This document shows, one piece after another, positions 9,524 to 19,045 of a stretch of 64,000 bases of DNA. The position numbers and the translations under genes were made by a program. The stretch is from NCBI RefSeq assembly GCF_000960085.1, contig NZ_JYGT01000007.1, forward strand, positions 372,001 to 436,000. Reading direction: 5' to 3'. Numbering within the stretch: the first letter of the stretch is position 1; each line of letters begins with the position of its first letter. The notes below the pieces were generated by a model. That model saw only the letters and a program-made list of their open reading frames with translations, did no database searches and had not been told where the DNA came from. Origin of the DNA: Streptococcus infantis (GTDB lineage Bacteria; Bacillota; Bacilli; Lactobacillales; Streptococcaceae).

Positions 9524-10079
9524 CTTCTTCTATCCTTTCACCAAATAATTGGCTTTCTTGTACTTGAATATCAAGCTCATCAATCACGGGCAACTCTTCC
9601 AAGCGATTAATCCCCATATAATCCAGGAAATAATCCGTCGTCACATAGAGATTAGGGCGTCCGAGAACTTCCTTTTTCCCGTCTTCTCGTATCAACTCAA
9701 AGGCCTGTAACTTAGCTAGCGCTCCACTTGAATTAACCCCCCGAATAGCATCAATCTCAATCCGTGTGATGGGTTGCTTGTAAGCAATGATGGATAAGGT
9801 TTCAAGGGCAGCCCGAGATAGACTTTGGTTGATTGGAGCCTTAGAGTATTCTTTTAAGACCGCTGCAAATTGTGGCTTGGTCACCAATCTGTAGGCACCA
9901 CCTGTCTCAATCAAGGCTAAACTGGAATCTTGGTCTTTTTCATACTTGTGGGCTAACTTTTCTAAGCTTTGCTGAATCCCAGTCGGTGGAAGCGATAGGA
10001 CCTCAGCCAGCTGACGGACTCTAATGCCATCCTCCCCCGCTACAAACAGGAGTGCTTCTATTTCTGCTAAAGTACTCAT
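9510..10079 (-). CDS. scpB: Chromosome segregation and condensation protein ScpB
   Basis: The 189-residue protein has the two winged-helix domains of ScpB: an N-terminal [12 protein letters not shown] block and a central [22 protein letters not shown] segment, with [15 protein letters not shown] near residue 150. It dimerises and binds ScpA in the SMC complex. It follows scpA by 24 nt in the same transcript. Confidence 0.94.
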   Translation of the reverse strand: MSTLAEIEALLFVAGEDGIRVRQLAEVLSLPPTGIQQSLEKLAHKYEKDQDSSLALIETGGAYRLVTKPQFAAVLKEYSKAPINQSLSRAALETLSIIAYKQPITRIEIDAIRGVNSSGALAKLQAFELIREDGKKEVLGRPNLYVTTDYFLDYMGINRLEELPVIDELDIQVQESQLFGERIEEDENQ

Positions 10080-10103
10080 ATTTCCTCTCTATCAAGCTTG
10101 ACT

Positions 10104-10826
10104 CTACTCTACTTGATTTTCCTCATTCTTTTTCATGAGATAAATATCTCCAAAACTCTCTTTTTGAATCAAGAGAATTTCTTGGGTTTTAATCAACTCC
10201 AAGGTTGCTAAAAAGAGTGTAATGACTTCTTGTAAATCCTTGGTTTCTTTAAACAAATCCTGCAAGCATAATTGTTGACCTTCAACCAAGGCTTCTCGAA
10301 CGATGACCATCATATCTTCAATCTTATACTCATCCCGTAAGATTGTTGTGTGACTTTTCGAGAATTCTTCCTTTTTCTTGGTCAGTAAGGTTGAAAAGGC
10401 TAAGAAAAGATCAATCGTCGTCTTATCATGCACAAGTTCTGCATCCTCGTAGATCAACTCTGTAGGTGCTTTTGAGTAATATTGAGCTCGTTCTTGGTGC
10501 TTCACTTCCAACTGCTCTCCCAAAAGTTTAAATTTACGGTATTCCTCAATCTGAGAAAGGAGATCCTGCTCTAGGTCATCCTCTAAATCCGTCACTTCTG
10601 CAACCTTTGGCAAGAGCTTGCGACTCTTAATCAGCATGAGTTGGCTAGCCATCACCATGTATTCGCCTGCAACTTCTAAACGCATGGCTTGTAAGGTCGA
10701 TATGTAGGCTAGATATTGCTCGATAACTTCTGTAATCGGTACATCATAGATATCCATCTGGTACTTTGAAACCAAGTGTAAGAGCAAGTCCAAAGGCCCT
10801 TCAAAATCTTTTAATTTAATATCCAT
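10104..10826 (-). CDS. scpA: Chromosome segregation and condensation protein ScpA (kleisin)
   Basis: The 240-residue kleisin begins [19 protein letters not shown], the typical ScpA N-terminus that binds the SMC neck. A Glu-rich helical middle follows, then a C-terminal winged helix that contacts the SMC head. With ScpB and SMC it compacts and separates chromosomes. It overlaps the upstream recombinase-like gene by one base. Confidence 0.94.
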   Translation of the reverse strand: MDIKLKDFEGPLDLLLHLVSKYQMDIYDVPITEVIEQYLAYISTLQAMRLEVAGEYMVMASQLMLIKSRKLLPKVAEVTDLEDDLEQDLLSQIEEYRKFKLLGEQLEVKHQERAQYYSKAPTELIYEDAELVHDKTTIDLFLAFSTLLTKKKEEFSKSHTTILRDEYKIEDMMVIVREALVEGQQLCLQDLFKETKDLQEVITLFLATLELIKTQEILLIQKESFGDIYLMKKNEENQVE

Positions 10827-11560
10827 TATCTATATTTTTCTAAGGTCATGACTGTCTTTAATCCTAATTTTTTAGCGATTTCGTACAAGTCAACCTTTTC
10901 TTCGATTTGTCTTAATATAAACTGTTCTCTCAATCCTTGGGCAGATAAATCTGAAAAACCTTTTTCCTTTAAAAAAGCTTCCAACTGACGAAAAGCCCAT
11001 TGACGGGAGTACGATTTCCCAGCTTTTTCAAAGAGATAGGTCTGCCCCATCAAGGGCTCTAACTCTGCAAGCAAATTTTGGGGAAGGCTCAGGATTCTTT
11101 GTTGAGAAGCTTTATTGACTCTCAAAACTTGAAAATCCAGGTTCACATCCCCTGTTTTTAAGGCTAGAATTTCACTAGGCAAGAGGCCCAACTCTACTAT
11201 TAGCAAGGCTAGCAAGCGTCCTTCTGGATAAGCACTTTCTTGCCAGAAAGAACTGAGGTCTAAAAGTTCTGACTGAACTTGCTTTTTCTCAGCCTGTTTC
11301 GGCAATTCTAAACGATAAAAGGTGTCAATTTTCCCCTTCTGGTATAAAAAGTAAAGAAATTGGTTGCAAGCAGAAACTTTCCGCTTTTGGGCACTCATTT
11401 TAAAATTTGATAATTGAGCTTGGTAGATTTTTAAACTTGTCTCTGAAATTTGTTTTCCAACAAAATCCAAAAACTGCTCCAAATCATACTTATAAGACTG
11501 CTTAGAATTACTAGATAGATTTTGCTTTTCTTCTAAAAATACTGAAATCCATTCTCTCAT
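10826..11560 (-). CDS. XerD-like tyrosine recombinase family protein, catalytic set incomplete
   Basis: The 244-residue protein has a SAM-like N-terminal DNA-binding domain (about 1-95) and a reduced phage-integrase domain. The first catalytic Arg position reads GLLPSEIL instead of GLRxSEL, and the HxLRH box reads QGLREQF. The terminal [13 protein letters not shown] keeps a Tyr. This is the same pattern as the pneumococcal XerD-like protein linked to scpAB, so decay of catalysis is ancestral. It is probably a DNA-binding partner of segregation rather than an active resolvase (inference). Its start overlaps the cbpB stop. Confidence 0.85.
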   Translation of the reverse strand: MREWISVFLEEKQNLSSNSKQSYKYDLEQFLDFVGKQISETSLKIYQAQLSNFKMSAQKRKVSACNQFLYFLYQKGKIDTFYRLELPKQAEKKQVQSELLDLSSFWQESAYPEGRLLALLIVELGLLPSEILALKTGDVNLDFQVLRVNKASQQRILSLPQNLLAELEPLMGQTYLFEKAGKSYSRQWAFRQLEAFLKEKGFSDLSAQGLREQFILRQIEEKVDLYEIAKKLGLKTVMTLEKYR

Positions 11561-12018
11561 TTGCTTCGAATCACATATTCCTTACTAAAATCATGCAGAA
11601 GGGCATTGACAGCCTTAAGGATTGATTTCCGTGTAATAATCCCTTGGAAGATTCCATCCTTATCAACAACTGGTAGGAATGATTCATCCACTAACTTATG
11701 TAAAACATCTGTCAATGTATAATCTGGAGCTACCACTGCAACATCCTTCTTGGTCATGTGTACGATATCCGTATCTGCCATGGCTTCCTGACTCAATCCC
11801 TGCTCCATCTGGTAAGCAAGAATATCTCTAAGACCAATAGTTCCGACGAATTTTTTCTCATCAGTCACGACTGGTACTCTGGTATAGGTCATCTGGCTAA
11901 GAAGGAGAATTGCATGATCTGCATTGTGAGAATCAATGAGCACAGCCAAATTTTCAGCAGGAGTTAAAAAGGTTTCCTCTTGCTCCAGTAAAAACTGTTC
12001 AAATTCTTTGGCAATCAT
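11557..12018 (-). CDS. cbpB: Tandem CBS-domain protein, CbpB type (cyclic-di-AMP binding)
   Basis: The 153-residue protein consists of two CBS motifs (about 20-75 and 85-145: TRVPVVTDEKKFVGTIGLRDIL and FLPVVDKDGIFQGIITRKSIL). This architecture and genomic position match CbpB proteins that bind c-di-AMP and can activate the stringent-response enzyme Rel. The upstream phosphodiesterase gene overlaps by 4 nt. The nucleotide specificity is known from relatives, not visible here. Confidence 0.8.
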   Translation of the reverse strand: MIAKEFEQFLLEQEETFLTPAENLAVLIDSHNADHAILLLSQMTYTRVPVVTDEKKFVGTIGLRDILAYQMEQGLSQEAMADTDIVHMTKKDVAVVAPDYTLTDVLHKLVDESFLPVVDKDGIFQGIITRKSILKAVNALLHDFSKEYVIRSK

Positions 12019-12536
12019 CGAGCAAACTCCTTGGACAAGCCTGGATATACCTCATGGTCACGTGTCAAAAAGTCTACTTTAAAGTAGCTATCATCAATCT
12101 CCACACGAGCGTAGAGACATTCTCTGATTGTTCCACGTGGTTGACTGATAGAACCAGGATTTAGAAAGAGAGTCTTCCCTTCCATCCAAGCACTTGGAAC
12201 ATGCAAGTGCCCATAAAGACAGATATCTGCATCTTCCTCTTGAGCCCAGAAATCAAGCTTTTGGAAGTTGAAGTTAATATCAAACAAATGCCCATGAGTC
12301 TGGATAATCTTGGTAGGACCCAGCTGAGTCACTAAGCGTTCTGGATAATCTGAATAAAAATCCATGTTTCCTCTGACTACCTGGATTCCTTCCCAGAGTG
12401 GTGAATCTGGGCGAAGTTCCGAGTCACCATCGTGAAAAATAGCATCGACTTTTCCAAGATAGCGGTCACGTATTTCTTCTACAATCAAGCTATCTCCGTG
12501 GGAGTCACTCATTACAATGATGGTTTGCTTTGCCAT
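12015..12536 (-). CDS. YfcE/MJ0936-type metallophosphoesterase
   Basis: The 173-residue calcineurin-like phosphoesterase shows the dimetal motifs DSHGD (about 11-15), FHDGD, VRGNMD, TQTHGH-like QTHGHLFD and YGHLHVPS. Proteins of this group hydrolyse small phosphodiesters in vitro; the physiological substrate is unclear. The start overlaps the end of rdgB by 25 nt. Confidence 0.88.
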   Translation of the reverse strand: MAKQTIIVMSDSHGDSLIVEEIRDRYLGKVDAIFHDGDSELRPDSPLWEGIQVVRGNMDFYSDYPERLVTQLGPTKIIQTHGHLFDINFNFQKLDFWAQEEDADICLYGHLHVPSAWMEGKTLFLNPGSISQPRGTIRECLYARVEIDDSYFKVDFLTRDHEVYPGLSKEFAR

Positions 12537-13483
12537 GATGGAAATACCTCCAAAAGTTTCTTAACGGCTAAGGCACGGTGGGATTGACTATTTTTTTCTT
12601 CAAGAGTTAATTCGGCTGATGATTTACCAGTTTCTCCTACTAAGAAGAGCGGATCATAGCCAAAACCATTTTCACCCTTAGGTTCAAAGTTAATGTAACC
12701 TGGCCAGTCAGCTTCGACGACCAAGCTTTCCTTACCTGGGCTAGCAACGACCAAGGTTGTGTGAAATTGCGCTGAACGGTCCTTGAGTTCAAAGACCATG
12801 GCTAATTCGTGTAAGAGTTTAGCATTGTTTTCCTGGTCAGTGGCTCCCACTCCTGCGAAGCGAGCTGACCAAACACCTGGGAGACCACCAAGCACATCAA
12901 CTTTGAGCCCAGAGTCATCAGCTAAAACCATCTTACCTGTTAATTTAGAAATGGTTTCAGCCTTAAGGCGAGCATTTTCTTCAAAGGTCATACCAGTTTC
13001 AGCAACTTCAGGCAGATCTGGGTAATCTTTGAGATTCTCCACATCATAGCCAAGTTTGTCAAAGATAGCACGAAATTCCTTGGTTTTACCCTCGTTACGA
13101 GTCGCTATGAGCAAGGTTTCTCTGACCTTGTTTGTCTCGAAAAAGTCCTGAACATTCACTCCTTCTTTAGGCAATTCCACATGCAAGAGCTTTCCGTTTT
13201 CCACTAAGAGCAAAGCTCCTTGGCGTTGAATAACTTCTAAGTTTCGATTTGCTTCTTGGTTGAGAATATCTACCACAAAAGAGAGTAAGCGATAGACTGA
13301 ACCATATCGTAAAACTGTGACTGAAAGTGGAAATCCTCGCTCATCATCTCGAAAGATTTTGGCCAAATCAAATAGCGGAAACTCTAACTCATCATCCGTC
13401 AAAGTACGAATGCCACCAAAAACACTGTAGGATCCAACATACCAGTCTTGGTCATCCTTGTATTCATAAATTTTGTTTGTCAT
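12512..13483 (-). CDS. rdgB: Non-canonical purine NTP pyrophosphatase with N-terminal extension (RdgB/HAM1)
   Basis: The C-terminal ~200 residues form the RdgB/HAM1 fold: [41 protein letters not shown] and [11 protein letters not shown]. This enzyme hydrolyses dITP and XTP to keep deaminated purines out of DNA. A ~120-residue N-terminal domain of unknown role precedes it, as in other streptococci. I place the start at the ATG whose bases overlap the murI TGA (ATGA), giving 323 residues; an upstream in-frame ATG would add 13 residues and lies inside murI. Confidence 0.9.
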   Translation of the reverse strand: MTNKIYEYKDDQDWYVGSYSVFGGIRTLTDDELEFPLFDLAKIFRDDERGFPLSVTVLRYGSVYRLLSFVVDILNQEANRNLEVIQRQGALLLVENGKLLHVELPKEGVNVQDFFETNKVRETLLIATRNEGKTKEFRAIFDKLGYDVENLKDYPDLPEVAETGMTFEENARLKAETISKLTGKMVLADDSGLKVDVLGGLPGVWSARFAGVGATDQENNAKLLHELAMVFELKDRSAQFHTTLVVASPGKESLVVEADWPGYINFEPKGENGFGYDPLFLVGETGKSSAELTLEEKNSQSHRALAVKKLLEVFPSWQSKPSL

Positions 13484-14274
13484 AATGTTACATGCTCCAC
13501 ATGAATATCTCTTTCCAGCCATTCTGCTCCGATTTGAGCAAAACTTTGGCTATTTGCAGTTGTGTAAAAACGGTGTTGAAGTGGTGCCGCATCTCGACTA
13601 CGATTAATCTCAAAATAATTGAGTAGGACCGAAATATCGCGAACACACTCCGCTCCACTATCGATTAGTTGTACCTTAGGGCCCATGACATTTTGGATGA
13701 TAGGTCTGAGGAGCGGATAATGAGTACAACCTAAAATCAAGCTATCCACTTTTCCAACCAAAGGACGTAGGGTTTCGTATACGACTTTCTTGGTCACACT
13801 GGTCGATAGAGCACCTGACTCGACCAAAGGAGCAAATTTGGGGCAAGCCAGACTTTCAACCTGCAAATCTGGATCCAAGTCATGAATCTTTTGACGATAG
13901 ATATCTGATTGTACGGTCATCGGTGTTCCAATCACTCCGATTTTCCCACCCTGACTTGCTTTGATAGCTGCTGAAGCACCAGGCAAAATCACTCCAAGAA
14001 CAGGAATATCAAGTTTGGATTTGATTTCTTCCCAGACGACTGCTGTTGCTGTATTACAAGCAATGACAATCATCTTGACATCCTTGGTCAAAAGAAAGTT
14101 GACCAACTGCCAAGTATATTCACGAATTTGCTCAGCAGGACGAGGGCCATATGGCGCCCGTGCCGAATCTCCAATATAGACGATTTCTTCATGAGGAAGC
14201 TGACGCATGAGCTCACGCACAACAGTCAAGCCCCCAACACCAGAGTCCAAAAAACCGATTGGTCGATTATCCAT
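13480..14274 (-). CDS. murI: Glutamate racemase
   Basis: The 264-residue enzyme makes D-glutamate for peptidoglycan. Visible are the N-terminal [12 protein letters not shown] with catalytic Asp, IACNTATA with the first catalytic Cys near residue 73, and LGCTHYPLL with the second Cys near residue 184. It heads the operon running to yidD; genes downstream are spaced by overlaps, so its promoter in the preceding ~200 bp probably drives the whole set. Confidence 0.95.
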   Translation of the reverse strand: MDNRPIGFLDSGVGGLTVVRELMRQLPHEEIVYIGDSARAPYGPRPAEQIREYTWQLVNFLLTKDVKMIVIACNTATAVVWEEIKSKLDIPVLGVILPGASAAIKASQGGKIGVIGTPMTVQSDIYRQKIHDLDPDLQVESLACPKFAPLVESGALSTSVTKKVVYETLRPLVGKVDSLILGCTHYPLLRPIIQNVMGPKVQLIDSGAECVRDISVLLNYFEINRSRDAAPLQHRFYTTANSQSFAQIGAEWLERDIHVEHVTL

Positions 14275-14448
14275 ATAGTCTTCTTTCTAGTCATATTATT
14301 CTGATTGATAGTTCATTATCATTACATTTCTTACTGAAATTTCCGACCGACTGATTCGTCATCAGTTGTCTCCAACTTAATCATAATCAAATATCAATAG
14401 AATGCAAGGAAAAAGTCTTAGTTCTAAATATCAGTTGAACATAGTGAG

Positions 14449-14477
14449 AAGTCTGGAACTTTCATCCCAGACTTTTC
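14449..14477 (-). terminator. CTGGGAYGAAAGTTCCA-type hairpin after yneF
   Basis: AGTCTGG and CCAGACT arms flank a 10-nt loop. On the minus strand no long T-run follows, so terminator strength is uncertain. The loop matches the hairpin after purR. Confidence 0.5.
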
Positions 14478-14481
14478 CTAT

Positions 14482-14727
14482 TTATTTCTTTTTATTGTTA
14501 GCGAGGGCTGCTTTTTGTTGGCGAATGATTTGGTGGTAAACTTGTTGTACCTTAGCTTCGCTTGGTTTTTGACCATTTGCACTCAAGAGAGTACGAACGG
14601 CTTCTGCATTCAAACGTGGGTTATCCGCAAATTCTTTTTCGATTTGCTTGCGCACCAAGTACATTCCTCCAAGAGCTCCGCCTAGAAAAGCTAAAACAAT
14701 CAATACAATTGCTAAAATAAGGTCCAT
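14482..14727 (-). CDS. YneF/UPF0154 small membrane protein
   Basis: The 81-residue protein has one N-terminal transmembrane helix ([23 protein letters not shown]) and a conserved cytoplasmic tail with [30 protein letters not shown], diagnostic of the UPF0154 family. Function is unknown in the family. A good ribosome site (AGGAG) precedes the ATG. It is monocistronic between murI and the opposed GH95 gene. Confidence 0.88.
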   Translation of the reverse strand: MDLILAIVLIVLAFLGGALGGMYLVRKQIEKEFADNPRLNAEAVRTLLSANGQKPSEAKVQQVYHQIIRQQKAALANNKKK

Positions 14728-14924
14728 AATATTTCTCCTGTTTCTTTTTGAATCTTCTATATTATACCATAAAGTCCTACGCCTGACTAGTTTGAGTTAC
14801 GCTTTCAGAAAGCAACTGACCAACATTTTAATTCACTTTACCTATAAAAAAACTTGCTTATCATCCATTATAAAATCTAAAATACATACTGTCCTTAAAA
14901 TAAACAAATGAGGTCTTTAAAGCC

Positions 14925-14953
14925 TTGCAATAAGTTAATGTGTCTGCTATAGT
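14925..14953 (+). promoter_or_regulatory. Promoter of the GH95 gene
   Basis: TTGCAA (14925-14930), a 17-nt spacer and TATAGT (14948-14953). The predicted leader is about 43 nt and lacks a recognisable Shine-Dalgarno sequence. Confidence 0.6.
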
Positions 14954-15002
14954 AAAATCATAAATCTCAACTATACTACCTACTTCAATATTAAAAAAAT
15001 CT

Positions 15003-17423
15003 ATGGAAAATAAAAATAACTATCAACTAATATACGACCAACCAGCTGCTCATTCCTATGATGGATGGGAAAAACAAGCCCTCCCAGTCGGAAATGGAGA
15101 AATGGGTGCCAAGGTTTTCGGACTCATCGGTGAAGAAAGAATCCAGTACAACGAAAAAACACTTTGGTCTGGAGGCCCACAGCCAGATAGTCAAGACTAC
15201 AACGGAGGAAACTACAAGGACCGCTACAAAGTCTTAGCCGAAATCCGTAAGGCCTTAGAAGACGATGACCGTCAAAAAGCCAACCAACTAGCAGAGAGAA
15301 ATTTGGTTGGACCAAACAATGCCCAATACGGTCGCTACCTAGCCTTTGGTGATATCTTCATGGTCTTTAATAACCAGAAGAAGGGCTTGGAAAATGTTAC
15401 TGACTATCATCGTAGCTTAGATATTTCTGAAGCTATCACGACTACTTCTTATACTCAAGATGGAACAAACTTTAAACGCGAAACCTTCTCTAGCTATCCG
15501 GATGATGTCACTGTGACCCACTTGAGTAAAAAAGGGGATAAGACCCTCGATTTTACTCTTTGGAATAGCTTGACAGAAGATTTACTTGCGAATGGTGACT
15601 ACTCTTGGGAATATTCGAAGTATAAACAGGGAGCAGTCACTACTGATTCCAATGGTATTTTACTCAAAGGAACTGTCAAAGACAATGGTCTTAAATTTGC
15701 TTCTTATCTTGGTATCAAGACAGATGGACAAGTCACTGCACAAGATGGCTATTTGACTGTCACAGGAGCCAGCTATGCGACCCTTTTACTCAGTGCCAAG
15801 ACCAACTTTGCTCAAAATCCAAAAACCAATTATAGCAAAGATATTGACTTAGAAAAAACGGTTAAGTCTATCATAGAAGCTGCCAAGGCCAAAGACTATG
15901 AAACTCTGAAACATGACCACATCGAGGACTATCAAAGTCTCTTCAATCGTGTTCAACTAAATCTTGGCGGTAGCAAGTCTAATCAAACTACAAAAGAGGC
16001 TCTTCAAACCTATAATCCCGAAAAAGGGCAAAAACTAGAAGAACTCTTCTTTCAATACGGCCGTTACCTCCTCATCAGTTCGTCTCGTGACCGGACAGAT
16101 GCCCTTCCTGCCAACTTGCAAGGAGTCTGGAATGCAGTAGATAATCCACCTTGGAATTCTGACTACCACCTCAATGTCAACCTACAGATGAACTACTGGC
16201 CTGCCTACATGAACAATCTTGCAGAAACGGCTAAGTCAATGATCAATTATATCGATGACATGCGCTACTATGGTCGTATCGCTGCTAAAGAATATGCAGG
16301 TATCGAGTCAAAAGAAGGTCAAGAAAACGGTTGGTTGGTTCATACTCAGGCGACACCATTTGGCTGGACTACTCCTGGTTGGAACTACTATTGGGGTTGG
16401 TCTCCAGCTGCCAATGCTTGGATGATGCAGAACGTCTATGACTATTATAAATTCACCAAGGATGAAACCTATCTCAAAGAAAAGATTTACCCAATGCTCA
16501 AGGAAACAGCTAAGTTCTGGAACTCCTTCTTGCACTATGACAAGGCCAGTGACCGTTGGGTATCTTCTCCATCCTACTCACCTGAACACGGGACCATTAC
16601 CATCGGAAATACCTTTGACCAATCGCTAGTCTGGCAGTTATTCCACGATTACATGGAAATCGCCAACCATCTGAATGTCGACCAAGACTTAGTCACAGAG
16701 GTCAAGGCTAAATTTGACAAGCTCAAACCACTTCATATCAACCAAGAGGGACGTATCAAGGAATGGTACGAGGAAGACAGTCCTCAATTCACCAACGAAG
16801 GCATTGAAAATCATCACCGTCACGTTTCCCATCTGGTTGGACTCTTCCCAGGAACCTTATTTGGCAAGGATCAACCCGAATACCTAGAGGCAGCACGCGC
16901 AACCCTAAACCACCGAGGAGATGGTGGAACTGGTTGGTCTAAGGCCAATAAAATCAACCTCTGGGCTCGTCTCTTAGATGGAAATCGTGCCCACCGTTTG
17001 TTAGCAGAACAGCTCAGATCCTCGACTCTAGAAAACCTCTGGGATACGCACGCGCCTTTCCAAATTGATGGGAACTTCGGTGCAACCAGCGGTATGGCAG
17101 AAATGCTCCTTCAGTCTCATACAGGCTACATTGCCCCATTACCAGCCCTTCCAGATGCTTGGAAAGACGGTCAAGTTTCAGGCTTAGTCGCTCGTGGTAA
17201 CTTTGAAGTCAGCATGCAATGGAAAGAAAAAAATCTCGAAACGCTATCTTTCCTTTCTAATGTGGGTGGAAACTTAGTCGTAGACTACCCAAATATTGAA
17301 GCTAGCATTGTCAAGGTAAACGGCAAGGAAGTACAAGCTACCCGCATCAAAGACAACCGCATCCAACTTGCAACTCAAAAGGGTGATGTGATCACCTTTG
17401 AAAAGTTACCTATACCGTCATAA
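15003..17423 (+). CDS. GH95 family alpha-L-fucosidase, intracellular
   Basis: The 806-residue enzyme starts with the GH95 N-terminal motif LIYDQPA...WEKQALPVGNGEMGAKVFG. The (alpha/alpha)6 catalytic centre shows HLNVNLQMNYW (Asn391, Asn393), SPEHG (Glu528) and FQIDGNFG (Asp689). These correspond to the Asn421/Asn423, Glu566 and Asp766 set of Bifidobacterium AfcA, which cleaves alpha-1,2-linked fucose by inversion. No signal peptide or anchor is present, so it should act on imported fucosylated oligosaccharides. It stands alone, without sugar transporter or fucose genes. The start has no clear ribosome site, but no better Met exists near the conserved N-terminus. A terminator follows. Confidence 0.88.
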   Translation: MENKNNYQLIYDQPAAHSYDGWEKQALPVGNGEMGAKVFGLIGEERIQYNEKTLWSGGPQPDSQDYNGGNYKDRYKVLAEIRKALEDDDRQKANQLAERNLVGPNNAQYGRYLAFGDIFMVFNNQKKGLENVTDYHRSLDISEAITTTSYTQDGTNFKRETFSSYPDDVTVTHLSKKGDKTLDFTLWNSLTEDLLANGDYSWEYSKYKQGAVTTDSNGILLKGTVKDNGLKFASYLGIKTDGQVTAQDGYLTVTGASYATLLLSAKTNFAQNPKTNYSKDIDLEKTVKSIIEAAKAKDYETLKHDHIEDYQSLFNRVQLNLGGSKSNQTTKEALQTYNPEKGQKLEELFFQYGRYLLISSSRDRTDALPANLQGVWNAVDNPPWNSDYHLNVNLQMNYWPAYMNNLAETAKSMINYIDDMRYYGRIAAKEYAGIESKEGQENGWLVHTQATPFGWTTPGWNYYWGWSPAANAWMMQNVYDYYKFTKDETYLKEKIYPMLKETAKFWNSFLHYDKASDRWVSSPSYSPEHGTITIGNTFDQSLVWQLFHDYMEIANHLNVDQDLVTEVKAKFDKLKPLHINQEGRIKEWYEEDSPQFTNEGIENHHRHVSHLVGLFPGTLFGKDQPEYLEAARATLNHRGDGGTGWSKANKINLWARLLDGNRAHRLLAEQLRSSTLENLWDTHAPFQIDGNFGATSGMAEMLLQSHTGYIAPLPALPDAWKDGQVSGLVARGNFEVSMQWKEKNLETLSFLSNVGGNLVVDYPNIEASIVKVNGKEVQATRIKDNRIQLATQKGDVITFEKLPIPS

Positions 17424-17521
17424 ATGGATTAAACTAAATCTAATCTATATCCTAGACTCTCTACAAATCTGTCAATTGCATCAACTTTTTAAAACTTCGC
17501 CTTAATCTTATTGATATAAAC

Positions 17522-17553
17522 AAAAAAGGAGGGAATATTTCCCATCCTTTTTT
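17522..17553 (+). terminator. Terminator after the GH95 gene
   Basis: AAAAAAGGA(g)GGGAA / TTCCC(a)TCCTTTTTT hairpin with strong T-run. Its symmetry suggests it also ends the opposed small-protein operon. Confidence 0.85.
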
Positions 17554-17609
17554 ATGATAATAAAATTATATAGGAGTATCTATAAGTAACTACTCCCAAT
17601 TTTTAGTTT

Positions 17610-17762
17610 CTAAAACAAACTAAAAAACCAATTAAAAATCGAATACAATACATTCATAAGGAAATCATAAAAAAATAAGCAAATGAGATACCAAATGAAT
17701 TCTACAATTGCAATCAGTGGCTTCACTAAGATATAAAATAAAATATCCAAAATAAATTTCAT
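17610..17762 (-). CDS. Unrecognised 50-residue hydrophobic membrane peptide
   Basis: A 51-codon frame starts at an ATG that overlaps the TGA of the upstream 66-residue gene (ATGA), the classical sign of translational coupling, and ends with TAG. The product is almost entirely Leu, Ile, Phe, Tyr and Val with few charges (MKFILDILFYILVKPL start), predicting two membrane-spanning segments. No family is recognised. Possibilities include a small regulatory membrane protein, a toxin-like peptide or part of a bacteriocin-type pair; none can be decided from sequence. Confidence 0.55.
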   Translation of the reverse strand: MKFILDILFYILVKPLIAIVEFIWYLICLFFYDFLMNVLYSIFNWFFSLF

Positions 17763-17959
17763 TTTCTGTCTTCTTTCTTAGTAAGTCCCAGAATCCAAGG
17801 TAAGGAAGATTCTAGTTTTAACGCCAAAAGAAATCGACTAAATTCTAAGACTTTTGGCTCGGACTCCTTCTTTTCAGTCAATACTTCCATCCCTTTTACC
17901 CAAAGACATGTTCCAATTGCTCTTGCCATGTTGGTAAAAAAATTTGGTTGTTGATCCAT
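17759..17959 (-). CDS. Unrecognised 66-residue protein
   Basis: The small soluble protein has a predicted helical N-terminus (NFFTNMARAIGTCLWVKGMEVL), a charged middle (TEKKESEPK) and a Leu-rich helix (FSRFLLALKLESSLPWILGL). A good ribosome site (AAGGGAGAG, 6-7 nt) precedes the ATG. It overlaps the following 50-residue membrane-peptide gene by 4 nt, so both are made together. It resembles no family I know. It lies between GH95 and the ami operon, a variable spot relative to pneumococcus. Confidence 0.6.
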   Translation of the reverse strand: MDQQPNFFTNMARAIGTCLWVKGMEVLTEKKESEPKVLEFSRFLLALKLESSLPWILGLTKKEDRK

Positions 17960-18050
17960 GCGACTCTCCCTTGGTTACTCTAGCTAATATAGGTCTGTTT
18001 TTATTGTATTCAGTATATCAATTTTTTGTAGATAATCAAGCTTTTGTCTG

Positions 18051-18102
18051 AAAAAAAGTTTCATAATCTTTCTAGAAGCCTTCTAGCTAGATTATAAAAC
18101 TT
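18051..18102 (-). terminator. Terminator of the ami operon
   Basis: AAGTTTTATAATCT pairs with AGATTATGAAACTT, with an inner AGCTAGAAG/CTTCTAG-type helix, followed on the minus strand by TTTTTTT. Confidence 0.85.
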
Positions 18103-18108
18103 TATTGA

Positions 18109-19035
18109 TTATTTCATTTCTTTTTTATAGCGTTCTAATTCTGCCTGATTAGCCCAAACATAATGACCTGGACGAATTTCTACCATAGAAGGTTTGTCAG
18201 TTTCATAGTCATGTTGATCTGGATCATAGACTTTCAAAACTTTTTTACGTTCCAGGATTGGATCTGGAATAGGAACAGCTGATAAAAGTGCTTGCGTGTA
18301 TGGATGGATTGGATTGTTAAACAATTCCTCAGTCTCAGCAACTTCAACAATGACACCTTTATAAATTACCGCGATACGGTCAGAGATGAATCGAACTACA
18401 GACAAATCGTGGGCGATAAAGAGATAAGTTAAGCCTAATTCTTTTTGGAATTTCTTGAGCAAATTCAAAACCTGGGCACGTACAGAAACGTCCAAGGCTG
18501 AAATTGGCTCATCCGCGATAACGAAGTCAGGTTGCATTACCAAAGCACGTGCAATCCCGATACGTTGACGTTGTCCACCTGAGAACTCATGAGGATAACG
18601 AGTCAAGTGTTCAGCCAAAAGCCCTACTTCACGAATGATATTTTGAACTTTTTCTTTTCTTTCTTCTTCATCTTTAAATAAATGGTGGTTGTAAAGACCT
18701 TCAGAAATGATATAGTCTACTGTCGCACGTTCGTTCAAACTTGCGGCTGGGTCTTGGAAAATCATTTGGATGCGACGGATTAATTCCTCTGCTTGTTCAC
18801 GTGATTTTTTACCATTAATTTTTTTACCATCAAAGATGATATCTCCCTTGCTGGTATCGTTAAGACCGATAATAGCACGACCAATTGTTGTCTTACCACT
18901 ACCAGATTCTCCAACGAGTGAGAAAGTTTCTCCTTTGTTGATAAAGAAGTTTGCATTCTTAACAGCTACAAACTTTTTGCTTCCTTCACCGAAGGAAATT
19001 TCTAAGTCTTTAATTTCTACTAATTTTTCAGACAT
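18109..19035 (-). CDS. amiF: Oligopeptide ABC importer ATPase AmiF
   Basis: The 308-residue ATPase has Walker [13 protein letters not shown] signature [14 protein letters not shown], Walker B DFVIADEP and the C-terminal oligopeptide-ATPase extension with [12 protein letters not shown]. With AmiE it powers uptake of peptides captured by AmiA. I choose the ATG after AGGAGG, 10 nt downstream of amiE; an in-frame upstream ATG would add 23 residues but lies inside amiE and lacks a ribosome site. It is the last gene of the operon. Confidence 0.95.
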   Translation of the reverse strand: MSEKLVEIKDLEISFGEGSKKFVAVKNANFFINKGETFSLVGESGSGKTTIGRAIIGLNDTSKGDIIFDGKKINGKKSREQAEELIRRIQMIFQDPAASLNERATVDYIISEGLYNHHLFKDEEERKEKVQNIIREVGLLAEHLTRYPHEFSGGQRQRIGIARALVMQPDFVIADEPISALDVSVRAQVLNLLKKFQKELGLTYLFIAHDLSVVRFISDRIAVIYKGVIVEVAETEELFNNPIHPYTQALLSAVPIPDPILERKKVLKVYDPDQHDYETDKPSMVEIRPGHYVWANQAELERYKKEMK

Positions 19036-19045
19036 TTCCTTCCTC

